NCBI GenBank assembly: GCA_016699325.1
Contig: CP064971.1
Span: 806,001 to 870,000, forward strand
Source: Methanolinea sp.
GTDB taxonomy: Archaea; Halobacteriota; Methanomicrobia; Methanomicrobiales; Methanospirillaceae
Reading direction: 5' to 3'
Length of the DNA: 64,000 nucleotides
Shown here: positions 43,686-52,111 of the stretch, piece after piece
Layout of the letters: every line of letters begins with the position of its first letter
Numbering within the stretch: the first letter of the stretch is position 1
Notes under the pieces: model-generated
Databases searched by the model: none
Told to the model about the DNA's origin: nothing
What the model saw: the letters and a program-made list of their open reading frames with translations, nothing else
Position numbers and translations under genes: made by a program

Positions 43686-43973
43686 ATGATGAAGGATGAG
43701 ATGAAAGGGCAGCGCATCCTCTATCCCTGCTACTTCGATGCCGGGCTTACCAGGAAGGGTGGGCGGCGGGTTCCCCGATCGCGCGCCATCAGGGATCCGA
43801 CTCTCACGGATATCGAGAAAGCCCTGAAACGCTGCCGGGTAAGATACCATGCCGAGCAGAAAAGCCATCCGGCCTACTGGTGGAAAAACGAAGGGCGTAT
43901 CGTAGCGGACTGGGACCAGGGGAAGGAGAAGCTCCTCGCCATGGTGGCCGGTGCGCTGGATGGGAGGCGGTAA
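43686..43973 (+). CDS. srp19: Signal recognition particle 19 kDa protein
   Basis: A 95-residue RNA-binding protein that clamps SRP RNA helices 6 and 8. ILYPCYFDAGLTRKGGRRVP is the family signature; KSHPAYWWKNEGRIVADW follows. ATG 43686 or 43689. Followed four bases later by the PHP gene. Confidence 0.93.
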   Translation: MMKDEMKGQRILYPCYFDAGLTRKGGRRVPRSRAIRDPTLTDIEKALKRCRVRYHAEQKSHPAYWWKNEGRIVADWDQGKEKLLAMVAGALDGRR

Positions 43974-43977
43974 AAAG

Positions 43978-44628
43978 ATGTACGATCTCCACACCCATAG
44001 TAACCTGACCGATGGAGAGCTGATCCCGATCGAGCTTGTCAGACGAATGGCCGTCCTCGGATATACCACGGTGGCCATAACTGACCATGCCGATCCTTCG
44101 AATCTGCATTTTCTAATAGGCGCGATCCAGAAGGTGAAGCCTGCAGCCAGTCATTATGGAGTAAATCTGTTATGCGGAGTCGAACTCACCCATGTTCCCC
44201 CGCCCTTAATCCCCTCATGTGCGCGGGAGGCTCGGGAGTGCGGGGCTGACATTGTGGTGGTGCATGGTGAAACCATTGTTGAACCGGTAGCAGTGGGGAC
44301 CAACACCGCGGCGTGCACATGCCATGATGTGGACATCCTCGCCCATCCCGGGCTCATATCTCTGGATGATGCCGAGGCCGCGAGGGAACATGGGGTCGCC
44401 CTCGAGATAACTTCGCGGGGGGGTCATAACCGTACAAACGGGCATGTAGCCATGGTGGCGCGGGAGACTGGATGTACAATCGTCGTAAATTCCGACGCGC
44501 ATGGCCCACAGGATCTCCTCGACGAGCGCGCGAGATTTCTTGTTGCGAGGGGAGCAGGGCTTAAAACGGAAGAATGCGACCGCGTGTTGGCTTTAAATAC
44601 CAAATTCCTCCATTTATGCGGAATTTGA
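43978..44628 (+). CDS. PHP-domain phosphoesterase (histidinol-phosphatase-like)
   Basis: A 216-residue PHP protein. Metal ligands are in YDLHTHSNLTDGE, TDHADPSN, CGVELTHV, VVHGETI, DILAHPG and the late NSDAHGP, a complete trinuclear site. Archaeal members of this form may act on histidinol phosphate or other phosphoesters; specificity is not inferable. ATG 43978 with GGAGG ten bases upstream. Confidence 0.88.
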   Translation: MYDLHTHSNLTDGELIPIELVRRMAVLGYTTVAITDHADPSNLHFLIGAIQKVKPAASHYGVNLLCGVELTHVPPPLIPSCAREARECGADIVVVHGETIVEPVAVGTNTAACTCHDVDILAHPGLISLDDAEAAREHGVALEITSRGGHNRTNGHVAMVARETGCTIVVNSDAHGPQDLLDERARFLVARGAGLKTEECDRVLALNTKFLHLCGI

Positions 44629-44734
44629 TATTTATACCTTTACAATAGGTTTTTATACTATCAACAAGAATATATATAGATTACTAAGCGATTCCATCTG
44701 CCGTTTTTCCGGGGCGGAGTAACGGGGTTGTACC

Positions 44735-44962
44735 TTGAAAGCGATTGGGAATGTGGTGCATACGGTAGGGAAGCGACTTCTTGTCATCCGCTGCAATCCT
44801 GCACAGCTTCCCAGGATGTATTCCGAGATCGTTGACCGGAGAATGAGACCCGTAGGAAAGGTGGTGGATGTGTTTGGGAACGTGGCTACTCCGTATGCGG
44901 CAGTGCTCTGCAGGGCAGAATGCAGGGTTGCCGCCGGGGAGAAATTATTCGTATCAAGGTAG
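44735..44962 (+). CDS. gar1: H/ACA RNP protein Gar1
   Basis: A 75-residue beta-barrel subunit of the pseudouridine-guiding H/ACA RNP. MKAIGNVVHTVGKRLLVIR and RPVGKVVDVFGNVATPYAAV are the Gar1 strands. The only start fitting the family is TTG 44735. A strong TATA, ATATATATAGATT near 44669, serves the gar1-tfb pair, an arrangement conserved in Euryarchaeota. Confidence 0.9.
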   Translation: MKAIGNVVHTVGKRLLVIRCNPAQLPRMYSEIVDRRMRPVGKVVDVFGNVATPYAAVLCRAECRVAAGEKLFVSR

Positions 44963-44971
44963 GCACAGAGC

Positions 44972-45982
44972 ATGCAGGAAGTAGAGAAGTTAAAGGTCCT
45001 CCAAAATGAGCGGGAAGCTCTCAAGCACCGTCTGAAAGAACGGGTCAAGGAGCATGAGAAGAAGGCAGAGAACCACACCGAGACGGTCTGTCCCGAATGC
45101 GGGAGCCGCCAGCTGGTCCATGACTACGAGCGTGCAGAACTGGTCTGCCAGAACTGTGGCCTGGTGATCGATGAGGACTTTATCGACCGTGGCCCTGAGT
45201 GGCGGGCATTCGACCACGATCAGCGGATGAAGCGTTCCCGTGTCGGGGCTCCGATGACCTTTACCATTCACGACAAGGGTCTCTCTACGATGATTGACTG
45301 GAGGAACCGGGACTCATATGGGCGGGCCATCTCGAGCAAGAACCGTGCCCAGCTGTATCGGCTGCGCAAGTGGCAGCGGAGGATCCGGGTCAGCAACGCA
45401 ACCGAGCGGAACCTCGCCTTTGCCCTCTCGGAGCTCGACCGTATGGCCTCCGCCCTCGGCCTCCCGCGCAATGTCCGGGAGACGGCCGCTGTAGTATACC
45501 GTGATGCCGTGGACAAGAACCTGATCAGGGGGAGGAGCATAGAGGGAGTTGCAGCGGCAGCCCTCTATGCAGCCTGCAGGCAGTGCAGCGTTCCCCGGAC
45601 CCTCGATGAGATTGCAGAGGTTTCCCGGGTCTCACGCAAAGAAATCGGACGGACCTACCGTTTCATCTCCCGCGAGCTGGGGCTCAAGCTCCTGCCCACA
45701 TCGCCAATCGATTATGTGCCAAGGTTCTGCTCGGGCCTGAACCTGAAGGGAGAGGTCCAGAGCAGGGCGGTGGAGATCCTCCGCCAGGCAGGCGAGCGAG
45801 AGCTGACCAGCGGCCGGGGGCCGACCGGAGTTGCTGCAGCAGCAATTTACATCTCGTCCATCCTTGGTGGAGAGCGGCGCACCCAGCGCGAGGTCGCCGA
45901 GGTTGCCGGGGTGACCGAGGTTACCATCCGGAACCGGTACAAGGAACTTGCAGAAAAGCTGGATATCGAAATAATTCTCTGA
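44972..45982 (+). CDS. tfb: Transcription initiation factor TFB
   Basis: A 336-residue TFIIB homologue. The zinc ribbon is CPECGSRQLVHDYE ... CQNCGLV (about 40-63), followed by the B-finger region DRGPEWRAFDHDQRMKRSRV and two cyclin repeats ending AEVAGVTEVTIRNRYKELAE. It bridges TBP-bound promoter DNA and RNA polymerase. Starts 9 bp after gar1. Confidence 0.97.
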   Translation: MQEVEKLKVLQNEREALKHRLKERVKEHEKKAENHTETVCPECGSRQLVHDYERAELVCQNCGLVIDEDFIDRGPEWRAFDHDQRMKRSRVGAPMTFTIHDKGLSTMIDWRNRDSYGRAISSKNRAQLYRLRKWQRRIRVSNATERNLAFALSELDRMASALGLPRNVRETAAVVYRDAVDKNLIRGRSIEGVAAAALYAACRQCSVPRTLDEIAEVSRVSRKEIGRTYRFISRELGLKLLPTSPIDYVPRFCSGLNLKGEVQSRAVEILRQAGERELTSGRGPTGVAAAAIYISSILGGERRTQREVAEVAGVTEVTIRNRYKELAEKLDIEIIL

Positions 45983-46103
45983 TATCCCCCATACTTTTCC
46001 GGTCGTATCCTGGCCCGTGGCAGTATGCAGTCAGCGGGGCGGGTGCGGAACCGAAGAAAAACAACTATATTGAAGAGAAAGATACCTGGATTACTGCAGT
46101 CTG

Positions 46104-46175
46104 GGGCTTGTAGATCAGGGGTAGATCGTTACGTTCGCAACGTAAAGGCCGCGGGTTCGAATCCCGCCAAGTCCA
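46104..46175 (+). tRNA. tRNA-Ala (anticodon CGC)
   Basis: 72-nt cloverleaf: acceptor GGGCTTG/CAAGTCC with one G-U pair, anticodon stem TTACG/CGTAA around TTCGCAA giving CGC, T-loop GGTTCGAATCC, discriminator A. CCA absent. Confidence 0.93.
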
Positions 46176-46221
46176 TGTTTAATCTACTTCTGGGAGCATC
46201 TGTGGTGACCGTAGGTCGCGT

Positions 46222-46291
46222 GGGCCCGGGAGGGGCAAAGCACTCGGTCCGGTAAAGTCAAGGCACGCGGGTTTGAATCACGCCAGGTCTA
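46222..46291 (+). pseudogene. Degenerate tRNA-Ala copy
   Basis: Between the two tRNA-Ala genes lies a 70-bp stretch beginning GGGCCCG and ending CAGGTCTA, with a T-arm-like GCGGGTTTGAATCACGC. Acceptor bases still mostly pair (with G-U pairs and one mismatch), but the D-arm and anticodon arm do not fold. Length and ends match the flanking genes, suggesting a decayed middle copy of a tandem array. Confidence 0.45.
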
Positions 46292-46393
46292 TCCCGGTTT
46301 TTAAAGAGCCTGCGAACCGGGCTGATATCGCTGCGGTGACATGCAGGTTCGCAATGCCTATAAGCAATATAAACTGAATCTTTAGGAGAGGGA

Positions 46394-46465
46394 GGGCTCG
46401 TAGATCAGGGGTAGATCGTCACGTTTGCAACGTGAAGGCCACGGGTTCGAATCCCGTCGAGTCCA
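46394..46465 (+). tRNA. tRNA-Ala (anticodon UGC)
   Basis: 72-nt cloverleaf: acceptor GGGCTCG/CGAGTCC, anticodon stem TCACG/CGTGA around TTTGCAA giving TGC, T-loop GGTTCGAATCC, discriminator A. Very similar to the CGC gene 290 bp upstream; CCA absent. Confidence 0.93.
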
Positions 46466-46580
46466 TGGGCAGAGGTTCTGGGGATCCGAGGCGACCGGGG
46501 GTCACCAGGAGAAGGTCAAGGGGCAAGCCCCCTTTTCGATCCGTAAAAGTGGAGGGGCGCGGGTTTGCATGGCGCTGGGT

Positions 46581-46916
46581 TCAATCAATCCAGTCAAGAA
46601 GCAGCCCGGGATCTTTCCTGGCGGAGCGGCCCTGCTGAACCCCGCCCCCTTTCTGTTCGTGCCTGGATTCTTTCGGGCTGATGTCCGGTAGAACGGGCAG
46701 CGGGTCCCGGGGAGGCTCGGGCGTGAGCGGACGTAGTTCCTCGGCCATGATGATTGGATGCTGCGGGGCGACCTTCAGACTTTCCTGAAAAAGTGTACCG
46801 TTTTCAGTGAGAAAGCCCTTACCCGACCCCCGCTGCAGGAGGAAATCAATAAATGTCTCGACTTCGCGCCGCTGGTCAGGAGAAAGCCGGGTGATCTTCT
46901 CATCGAGTGAAGCCAT
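46581..46916 (-). CDS. DUF2281-like small protein
   Basis: A 111-residue protein. ITRLSPDQRREVETFIDFLL near the N-terminus matches the L-x-P-E-x-x-x-E-V-x-D-F-I-x-F-L motif of DUF2281-type proteins, often antitoxin-like partners, but no toxin gene is adjacent. The C-terminal half is Pro/Arg/Gly-rich and looks disordered. GGAGAG seven bases before ATG 46916 fixes the start. Confidence 0.6.
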   Translation of the reverse strand: MASLDEKITRLSPDQRREVETFIDFLLQRGSGKGFLTENGTLFQESLKVAPQHPIIMAEELRPLTPEPPRDPLPVLPDISPKESRHEQKGGGVQQGRSARKDPGLLLDWID

Positions 46917-46993
46917 GCTAACTCTCTCCTTACGATTTTCTGCCACAATGTTCTGTTTTCGAAGACATTAAATGCACCTCACGACTGTCCGGT

Positions 46994-47530
46994 CTACCTG
47001 CCCTTCGCGGACTCGGCCAGGAAGAGAACCCGGCAGCTGTGCTCGGCAAGCGAGGTAAGGAGGTATGCCTCTTCAAGGCTTTTACCCGCTGCAAACGTCC
47101 CGTGTCCCCTGGCAACCACGATGCTGTATGCTGCCAGGCCACACGCGACCTGGGAAGCAAGGTCATCACTGCCGCATGGGCCTTCAATAACCGGGATAAG
47201 AGGGGCAAACATCAGCCCTTGGGAATCAACCGGGACGATCTGGTCACAACGGAGCGAACGGGCGATCGCGAAAGGGGGGTGGGCATGTATGATGGCCTGG
47301 CAATCGGTGGCACGGTAGACCGCACGGTGGACCCGGTATTCACTCGAGGCATCAAGGGGGACCTTCCCGCCCAGTGGGACGAAGACCAGGCTTCCGGGGC
47401 AATCAAGATAGGAGCCATTCCTGGTGATAAAGAACCCGCTTCCGGTCCTGGCACTCATATTGCCAAAACTGGCACCAACCAAACGCTCGGCAAAGAGCCG
47501 CTTTCCGATCCGTTCGAACTCATCCTGCAC
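46994..47530 (-). CDS. fucA: Class II aldolase/adducin-family protein (FucA-like)
   Basis: A 178-residue zinc aldolase. ASFGNMSARTGSGFFITRNG gives the phosphate site, and zinc ligands are in IIHAHPPFA and VARGHGTFA with the catalytic Glu region IPVIEGPCGS. The M. jannaschii homologue makes lactaldehyde for F420 side-chain synthesis; adjacency to npdG fits an F420 role. The usual third His is in this second motif region; assignment to fuculose-phosphate is by family only. Confidence 0.82.
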   Translation of the reverse strand: MQDEFERIGKRLFAERLVGASFGNMSARTGSGFFITRNGSYLDCPGSLVFVPLGGKVPLDASSEYRVHRAVYRATDCQAIIHAHPPFAIARSLRCDQIVPVDSQGLMFAPLIPVIEGPCGSDDLASQVACGLAAYSIVVARGHGTFAAGKSLEEAYLLTSLAEHSCRVLFLAESAKGR

Positions 47531-47571
47531 GCTGGTACACCTGGCGAGGCATCAGGCTCGAGAAAAAACCG

Positions 47572-48222
47572 TCACCTGAACTGGATACCGACATCCCTCA
47601 TCTTATTATACCGCGCGATGTTGAGCAGCAGGGGGGTGAGGCACTCCACCATGGAGGAGACGGCGAGCGGCCCGGCATCGTAGGGTTTCACTCCCGGGAT
47701 ACTCCCAACGAGATGCATCACCGCCGCCTTGGCATGAGCATCGTCACCACAGACCGGCACTGCCAGGTCAAGCACTTCGCTGAGTGCCTTCCATTTATTT
47801 GCCGCCACCGTGTTGAAGGCCGAACATACCCGGGTTTCTTCGGGTAACATTTTTTGGACCAGCTGAGCCGCGGAACCCTCCACGGGAGGAGCATAAACAA
47901 AGAATTCCCTTTTTTCCATGGGGTTGATGGGCGAAACCACGATTTTACCCTCAAATCCGCTCAAGGATGACATGGTCTGGACCAGGTGCCGAAACGGTAT
48001 CGCAAGGATCACAATATCAGACCGGTCAATGGCTTCCTGGTTAGAATGGCCAGCGAGCCTGCACCGTATTCCGAGATGGCCCAGGGCCTCAATACAGGCG
48101 GTGCAGGAACTTTCTGCCTTGTCTTCTTCGCGGGATCCGATCACCACATCGTGGTTTGGGGAGAGCCGCATTGCAATCCCCTCTCCGATATCCCCGGTCC
48201 CGCCAACGATGCCAATCTTCAT
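47572..48222 (-). CDS. npdG: F420-dependent NADP reductase
   Basis: A 216-residue Fno-type oxidoreductase moving hydride between F420H2 and NADP+. NADP-binding GGTGDIGEG (7-15) and GSREEDKAE (phosphate contact) are at the N-terminus; DIVILAIPFRH and CSAFNTVAANKW line the F420 pocket. It supplies NADPH for biosynthesis. Starts exactly where the thioredoxin gene ends. Confidence 0.92.
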   Translation of the reverse strand: MKIGIVGGTGDIGEGIAMRLSPNHDVVIGSREEDKAESSCTACIEALGHLGIRCRLAGHSNQEAIDRSDIVILAIPFRHLVQTMSSLSGFEGKIVVSPINPMEKREFFVYAPPVEGSAAQLVQKMLPEETRVCSAFNTVAANKWKALSEVLDLAVPVCGDDAHAKAAVMHLVGSIPGVKPYDAGPLAVSSMVECLTPLLLNIARYNKMRDVGIQFR

Positions 48223-48495
48223 CTATTCCACCAGCGGCATAAGCATACGCTTGAGGGCCTCGGCACTGGTGACCCCTTCGAGGGTCTCCATCACCTTGCC
48301 GTCTTTTTCGATGATGAGGGTCGGCACGACACGGATCGCATACCTGTTGGCGAGCTCCATGTTCTGATCGACATCGATCTTCCGGATCTCTATCTTGTCA
48401 CCCATATTCCGCTTGAGCTCGTCGAGTTGGGGCCCCTGGAGCCTGCACGGACCGCACCATTCGGCAAAAAAGTCAATCAAAACCGGTTTTCCCAT
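48223..48495 (-). CDS. trx: Thioredoxin
   Basis: A 90-residue thioredoxin with active site WCGPC at 13-17, FAEWCGPCRLQGPQLDEL, and the cis-Pro in IRVVPTLIIEKDGK. It is shorter than bacterial Trx by one N-terminal strand, as usual for methanogens. Directly upstream of npdG with zero spacing, suggesting an F420H2-NADPH-thiol link, which is inference. Confidence 0.93.
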   Translation of the reverse strand: MGKPVLIDFFAEWCGPCRLQGPQLDELKRNMGDKIEIRKIDVDQNMELANRYAIRVVPTLIIEKDGKVMETLEGVTSAEALKRMLMPLVE

Positions 48496-48551
48496 GTGTA
48501 CTACCTTTCAGAGAAATCGGTGAAAAAAGGTGATAAAGATTTTTATCCGGT

Positions 48552-50003
48552 TTATTTGGAAAGGATCGCCGCAATTATTTTTCCGTACGCAGGACGGGTG
48601 ATAAGGACTCCTATGAGAACGCCTAAGATGGTGATGACGGCAAAGCCGCGGAGGGATTGGAGAGGCAGGATGGCAAGCGGGAGCATCGCGATGACCACCG
48701 TTGCCGCAGATACCATGATGATTCCTACCGCCCTGGTAAGCCTCTTTTCATAGAGTTGGCGTGACGGGACTTTTCCTTCGTGGAGAACCTCATCTGTAAT
48801 AATGACCAGCTGGTCAATGCCCGTCCCAAGGACGGCGATAAGGCCGGCAATCGCTGCCAGGTCGAGCTGCTGCCGGATAACGGCTGCGATGCCGAGCAGG
48901 ATGACAATCTCGGAAAGGTTGACCCCCATCATGGGGAGGACGATGGAAGGTTCGCGGTAACGGTAGAATATGACGATTCCGACGGCAACAGCTGCGGCGA
49001 TGAAGGCATACATGCACATCCTGGTGAAATGCTCACCCAGGGGCGCCGGGATGGTGTTCGTGCCGGCAAGAGAGACCTCAACGGGGAGTGCCCCCGCCCG
49101 CAGGTGGATCTCAAGGTTCTTGGCCTGCGCCAGGCCTTCCTGACCTGGACCGGTTGATGCCAGAAGTTGTTGAACTGGGCCGGCCTGGAGCTTGGTAGCA
49201 AGGTCTTTACTCAGCGGTGCACTGTAGACGGTCTTTCCATCAAGGATCATGTCCAGCCAGTGGTTATCGGGATCGGTTGTTCCCCCGTACTTGATGGCTG
49301 CGTCACGGAGCTGTTTTGCGCCTTCTTCAGAAATGGTGAAGGAAACGCCCCATGTGTTTTTCCCTGGTTCCTGGCTTGGTATCCCGACCGTTGAAATGGT
49401 GTCGCCATAGAGGACGTGTTCCGTTTCATTCCCCGTAGTATGGATCCGTATTTCGAATTTCCCCTGCTTTCCAACGATATCTTCAGCCTGGCTCCTACTT
49501 ACTCCAGCGAGCTCAACCCGAACATACTGGGTAACACCGGAAAACCCGGTGAGGAGGTTGACCTTGGCATCCCGGGTACCGAGTGCATTGAGTTTCTGCT
49601 CGAGGATTTGTTTCACCTGTTCACCAGTCTTCCTGGAGACTCCCTGCTCGTAACTGGTGAGCGTTCCCCGCGCTGCTGTAAACGCGGGTTTCAGTTCATT
49701 CTCAGCGAAGTATTTTCGGATTTCAATTTTGTTGTCCCCAATAAGATAGATCTCAGCATCGAGTGTTTTCTGGAGGTCGGCCAGGAAATCGGAGACCGGG
49801 CGGTCCGTTGCAAATCCCACAACTTCGGCCTGGAACCTCATCTGGAGCCATGTACCCCCGCGAAGATCGAGGCCGTACTGGAGATTGGTGGTTACCCCGT
49901 CATCGATATGCGGGTATATCGCTACCACAGATACCGCCAGGAGGATGACAAGAAGCGCAACCTGCCAGGTCTTTACCAGCTCGATCAGCCCTTTCCTGTT
50001 CAT
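48552..50003 (-). CDS. secD: Protein-export membrane protein SecD
   Basis: A 483-residue RND-fold protein: one N-terminal helix, a large extracytoplasmic domain beginning NLQYGLDLRGGTWLQMRF, and five C-terminal helices with LAGLIAVLGTGIDQLVIITD. With SecF it helps complete protein translocation. Overlaps secF by 4 bp. Confidence 0.95.
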   Translation of the reverse strand: MNRKGLIELVKTWQVALLVILLAVSVVAIYPHIDDGVTTNLQYGLDLRGGTWLQMRFQAEVVGFATDRPVSDFLADLQKTLDAEIYLIGDNKIEIRKYFAENELKPAFTAARGTLTSYEQGVSRKTGEQVKQILEQKLNALGTRDAKVNLLTGFSGVTQYVRVELAGVSRSQAEDIVGKQGKFEIRIHTTGNETEHVLYGDTISTVGIPSQEPGKNTWGVSFTISEEGAKQLRDAAIKYGGTTDPDNHWLDMILDGKTVYSAPLSKDLATKLQAGPVQQLLASTGPGQEGLAQAKNLEIHLRAGALPVEVSLAGTNTIPAPLGEHFTRMCMYAFIAAAVAVGIVIFYRYREPSIVLPMMGVNLSEIVILLGIAAVIRQQLDLAAIAGLIAVLGTGIDQLVIITDEVLHEGKVPSRQLYEKRLTRAVGIIMVSAATVVIAMLPLAILPLQSLRGFAVITILGVLIGVLITRPAYGKIIAAILSK

Positions 50004-50893
50004 CTTACACCCCTCTTCTTACCGGACTCTTTCCGCTGCCCGGCTTCCTGCCTCTCCACATACCACTTGATGATACCGGCGTTGGTGAGCCAGGTATTCA
50101 TTAAGTCGAATACAAGTCCGATGAAAAGCACGCTCGCGATGGCCGGGATGACTGGAACATTACCCAGGTAGGCGACAATTCCCATCGCCGCAATAGCAGC
50201 AAGCGTGGTAGTAGTCATGATGATTCCGGTATGGAATGCGCTGGCAAGCTTCTCGTCCAGTTTCCCCGGCCGTTTGAATACCCGCATCGTGAGTAGAATA
50301 TCACTATCCACCGAATATCCTATCAGCATCAGGAGTCCTGCAAAGGTCGGAAGAGTAAGTTCGATACCAATAACGAACATGGTCGCAGCAGTCATGGCAA
50401 TATCAGCGATCGCTGCGAGAATTATTGCCCCTGCCAGAACAAATGACCGGAATGCGAGGAACACCACAATTGCCATACCGATAAAGGAAAAGACAAGGGC
50501 ATATTTTGCAAGTCCCTGGAGCGTTTGTCCAAAGGTTGCATCGATCTGGGCAAGCTGCCAGGCATCCGGATATCGCGCATCAAGGATCGTGGTAAGGGAA
50601 TCGAACGTGGCTTCGTCCATGATACCGAATTTTATGAATTTCCCGTTTGCGATACCGCTATCTATAGCGATAACCGGATAATCTGAAAAGATCGTTTTAA
50701 GAACATCAGGACTATCTTCCGTATAAATGGTGATAGCTGTGCCCCCTGAAAAATCCATACCCGGTTTGGCGGGCATCCCGGTTGTGACCACGCCATAACA
50801 AAGGATGATCAGTGATACGATAAGGAGAACCATGGGAAGCACCACCATCTGCCTGGGGGTGTACCGGTTCACATCAAAGGTGACGAATCCCAT
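50000..50893 (-). CDS. secF: Protein-export membrane protein SecF
   Basis: A 297-residue partner of SecD. GMDFSGGTAITIYTEDSPDV follows helix 1, and the C-terminal helices include LLMLIGYSVDSDILLTMRVF. ATG 50893 is used; GTG 50899 is possible. First gene of the secF-secD operon, the archaeal order. Confidence 0.95.
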   Translation of the reverse strand: MGFVTFDVNRYTPRQMVVLPMVLLIVSLIILCYGVVTTGMPAKPGMDFSGGTAITIYTEDSPDVLKTIFSDYPVIAIDSGIANGKFIKFGIMDEATFDSLTTILDARYPDAWQLAQIDATFGQTLQGLAKYALVFSFIGMAIVVFLAFRSFVLAGAIILAAIADIAMTAATMFVIGIELTLPTFAGLLMLIGYSVDSDILLTMRVFKRPGKLDEKLASAFHTGIIMTTTTLAAIAAMGIVAYLGNVPVIPAIASVLFIGLVFDLMNTWLTNAGIIKWYVERQEAGQRKESGKKRGVR

Positions 50894-51002
50894 ACCCACT
50901 AGGTTCGTGATCCAGAGGTAAAATCCTTCGGGTACAGGGCAGGTTCAATCCGACGGCAGCCTGAGGGTGGAACGTGGGAGTTGATGGGCGCTGAAAAAAG
51001 AA

Positions 51003-51036
51003 ATATTTAAATAAAGAGGGTGGTGAGTACCTCACC
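51003..51036 (+). promoter_or_regulatory. TATA plus SD-sequestering hairpin before the DUF2551 gene
   Basis: ATATTTAAAT (51003-51012) is a TATA element about 25 bp from an expected start near 51032. GGTGAG (51022-51027) and CTCACC (51031-51036) form a perfect 6-bp inverted repeat ending one base before ATG 51037, so it could be an operator over the start site or, in a longer RNA, hide the Shine-Dalgarno. Confidence 0.45.
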
Positions 51037-51351
51037 ATGAGATCTCCGCACGAGATCAGGACGGTTGTTGAGAACCGCCTCAGGAACTACATCTCCCGGG
51101 ACAGGACCGGGATACGGCGTGCCCTGCTGCAGCTCTTTCTCCGCCTTAAATCACTCACCATCGCCGAAATCTATGAAGCCCTCAACAAGACATTTTCAAT
51201 CAGCTACCATTCCGTTGCCGCCATGGTGGGAATCGTCGCATCCAAAATCGGGATTCTCCATGTGAGCAAGAACCGCGAGAATCCCTGCAGCGTCTACTCC
51301 CTGAAAGAACAGTATGTGGATACCGTCGAACGGATTGTGGGGACGGCCTGA
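51037..51351 (+). CDS. DUF2551 family winged-helix protein
   Basis: A 104-residue archaeal protein with a winged-helix core: RRALLQLFLRLKSLTIAEIY, EALNKTFSISYHSVAAMVGI and VSKNRENPCSVYSLKE. Basic recognition helix and wing suggest DNA binding. It stands alone with its own promoter; the palindrome over its start suggests autoregulation. Confidence 0.78.
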   Translation: MRSPHEIRTVVENRLRNYISRDRTGIRRALLQLFLRLKSLTIAEIYEALNKTFSISYHSVAAMVGIVASKIGILHVSKNRENPCSVYSLKEQYVDTVERIVGTA

Positions 51352-51405
51352 AACTTCCCGATGATCACTTTTTTTTAGCAAGACTACGCATGCATTGAGC
51401 ATAGT

Positions 51406-51708
51406 ATGCACACCCGATCAGGTAGCCATTTCTCTCCCGAAAAGATCAGGATCGCCAAAGAGGTACTGGATTATATCTCCCAGCGGAAATCCGATTTCCG
51501 CATTTCCACGTCTTGCGGCGGCCCGATTCTCCTCCCGGTCAGCATCAAGCCCCCCAAGCCGTCCGATCTCCAGATACCCGCAGGGGATTATATGGTCTTT
51601 GTCTCGATCCACCAGGTGCGGTATCTCTCTGTAGTGCACATGGGAATGGTTCCCTTCTTTATGGACGACGTGGAAGAAAAAAGCGGTATCGGCTGCCATG
51701 AGTTTTGA
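51406..51708 (+). CDS. Conserved archaeal hypothetical protein upstream of archease
   Basis: A 100-residue soluble protein, unrecognised. FSPEKIRIAKEVLDYISQRK, a STSCGGPILLPVSIKPPKPS segment and YMVFVSIHQVRYLSVVHMGM suggest a small alpha/beta domain. Its 3' end overlaps the archease start by 11 bp, so it is likely co-translated with the RNA-ligase genes. Confidence 0.65.
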   Translation: MHTRSGSHFSPEKIRIAKEVLDYISQRKSDFRISTSCGGPILLPVSIKPPKPSDLQIPAGDYMVFVSIHQVRYLSVVHMGMVPFFMDDVEEKSGIGCHEF

Positions 51709-52105
51709 AGAGCTGGAGCATACTGCAGATGTCAGGCTGCGGGTGAAGGCAAGCACCCTGGAAGGGCTCTTTTCCGAAGCGGCCCGGGCAATGATGGTCG
51801 TGATGTACGGATCCGCAGAACCCGGACCGATGCGCCGGAAAATCGAAGTCCGGGCACCGGACCTGGAGTCGCTGATGCATGCCTTCCTCTCCGAGATACT
51901 CTACGTATCAGAGGTTGAAGATATGGTGGTTTCCGGAGCCGAAGTGATACTCTCGGAAGGAAGGGTAGAAGGAGATCTCGCTGGAGAACCGTTCTCATCT
52001 GCCAGGCACCGGGGTGGCATGGAAATCAAGGGGATCTCCCTCTCAGGGCTCAAGGTGTACCGGGACAATCATACTTATATCCTTGAGGTCATCTTTGATG
52101 TGTGA
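51698..52105 (+). CDS. Archease (RtcB activator)
   Basis: A 135-residue protein that helps RtcB guanylation and turnover. EELEHTADVRLRVKASTLEG at the N-terminus contains the metal-binding H and D; FLSEILYVSEVEDMV and KGISLSGLKVYR complete the fold. Precedes rtcB by 6 bp, the standard pair. Confidence 0.95.
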   Translation: MSFEELEHTADVRLRVKASTLEGLFSEAARAMMVVMYGSAEPGPMRRKIEVRAPDLESLMHAFLSEILYVSEVEDMVVSGAEVILSEGRVEGDLAGEPFSSARHRGGMEIKGISLSGLKVYRDNHTYILEVIFDV

Positions 52106-52111
52106 GGTGCC

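Noticed and set aside
46501..46600. Another degenerate tRNA after the UGC tRNA-Ala
   Set aside because: Only a short T-arm-like word (GGGTTCAATC) is visible; acceptor ends do not pair and it overlaps the DUF2281-like gene end.
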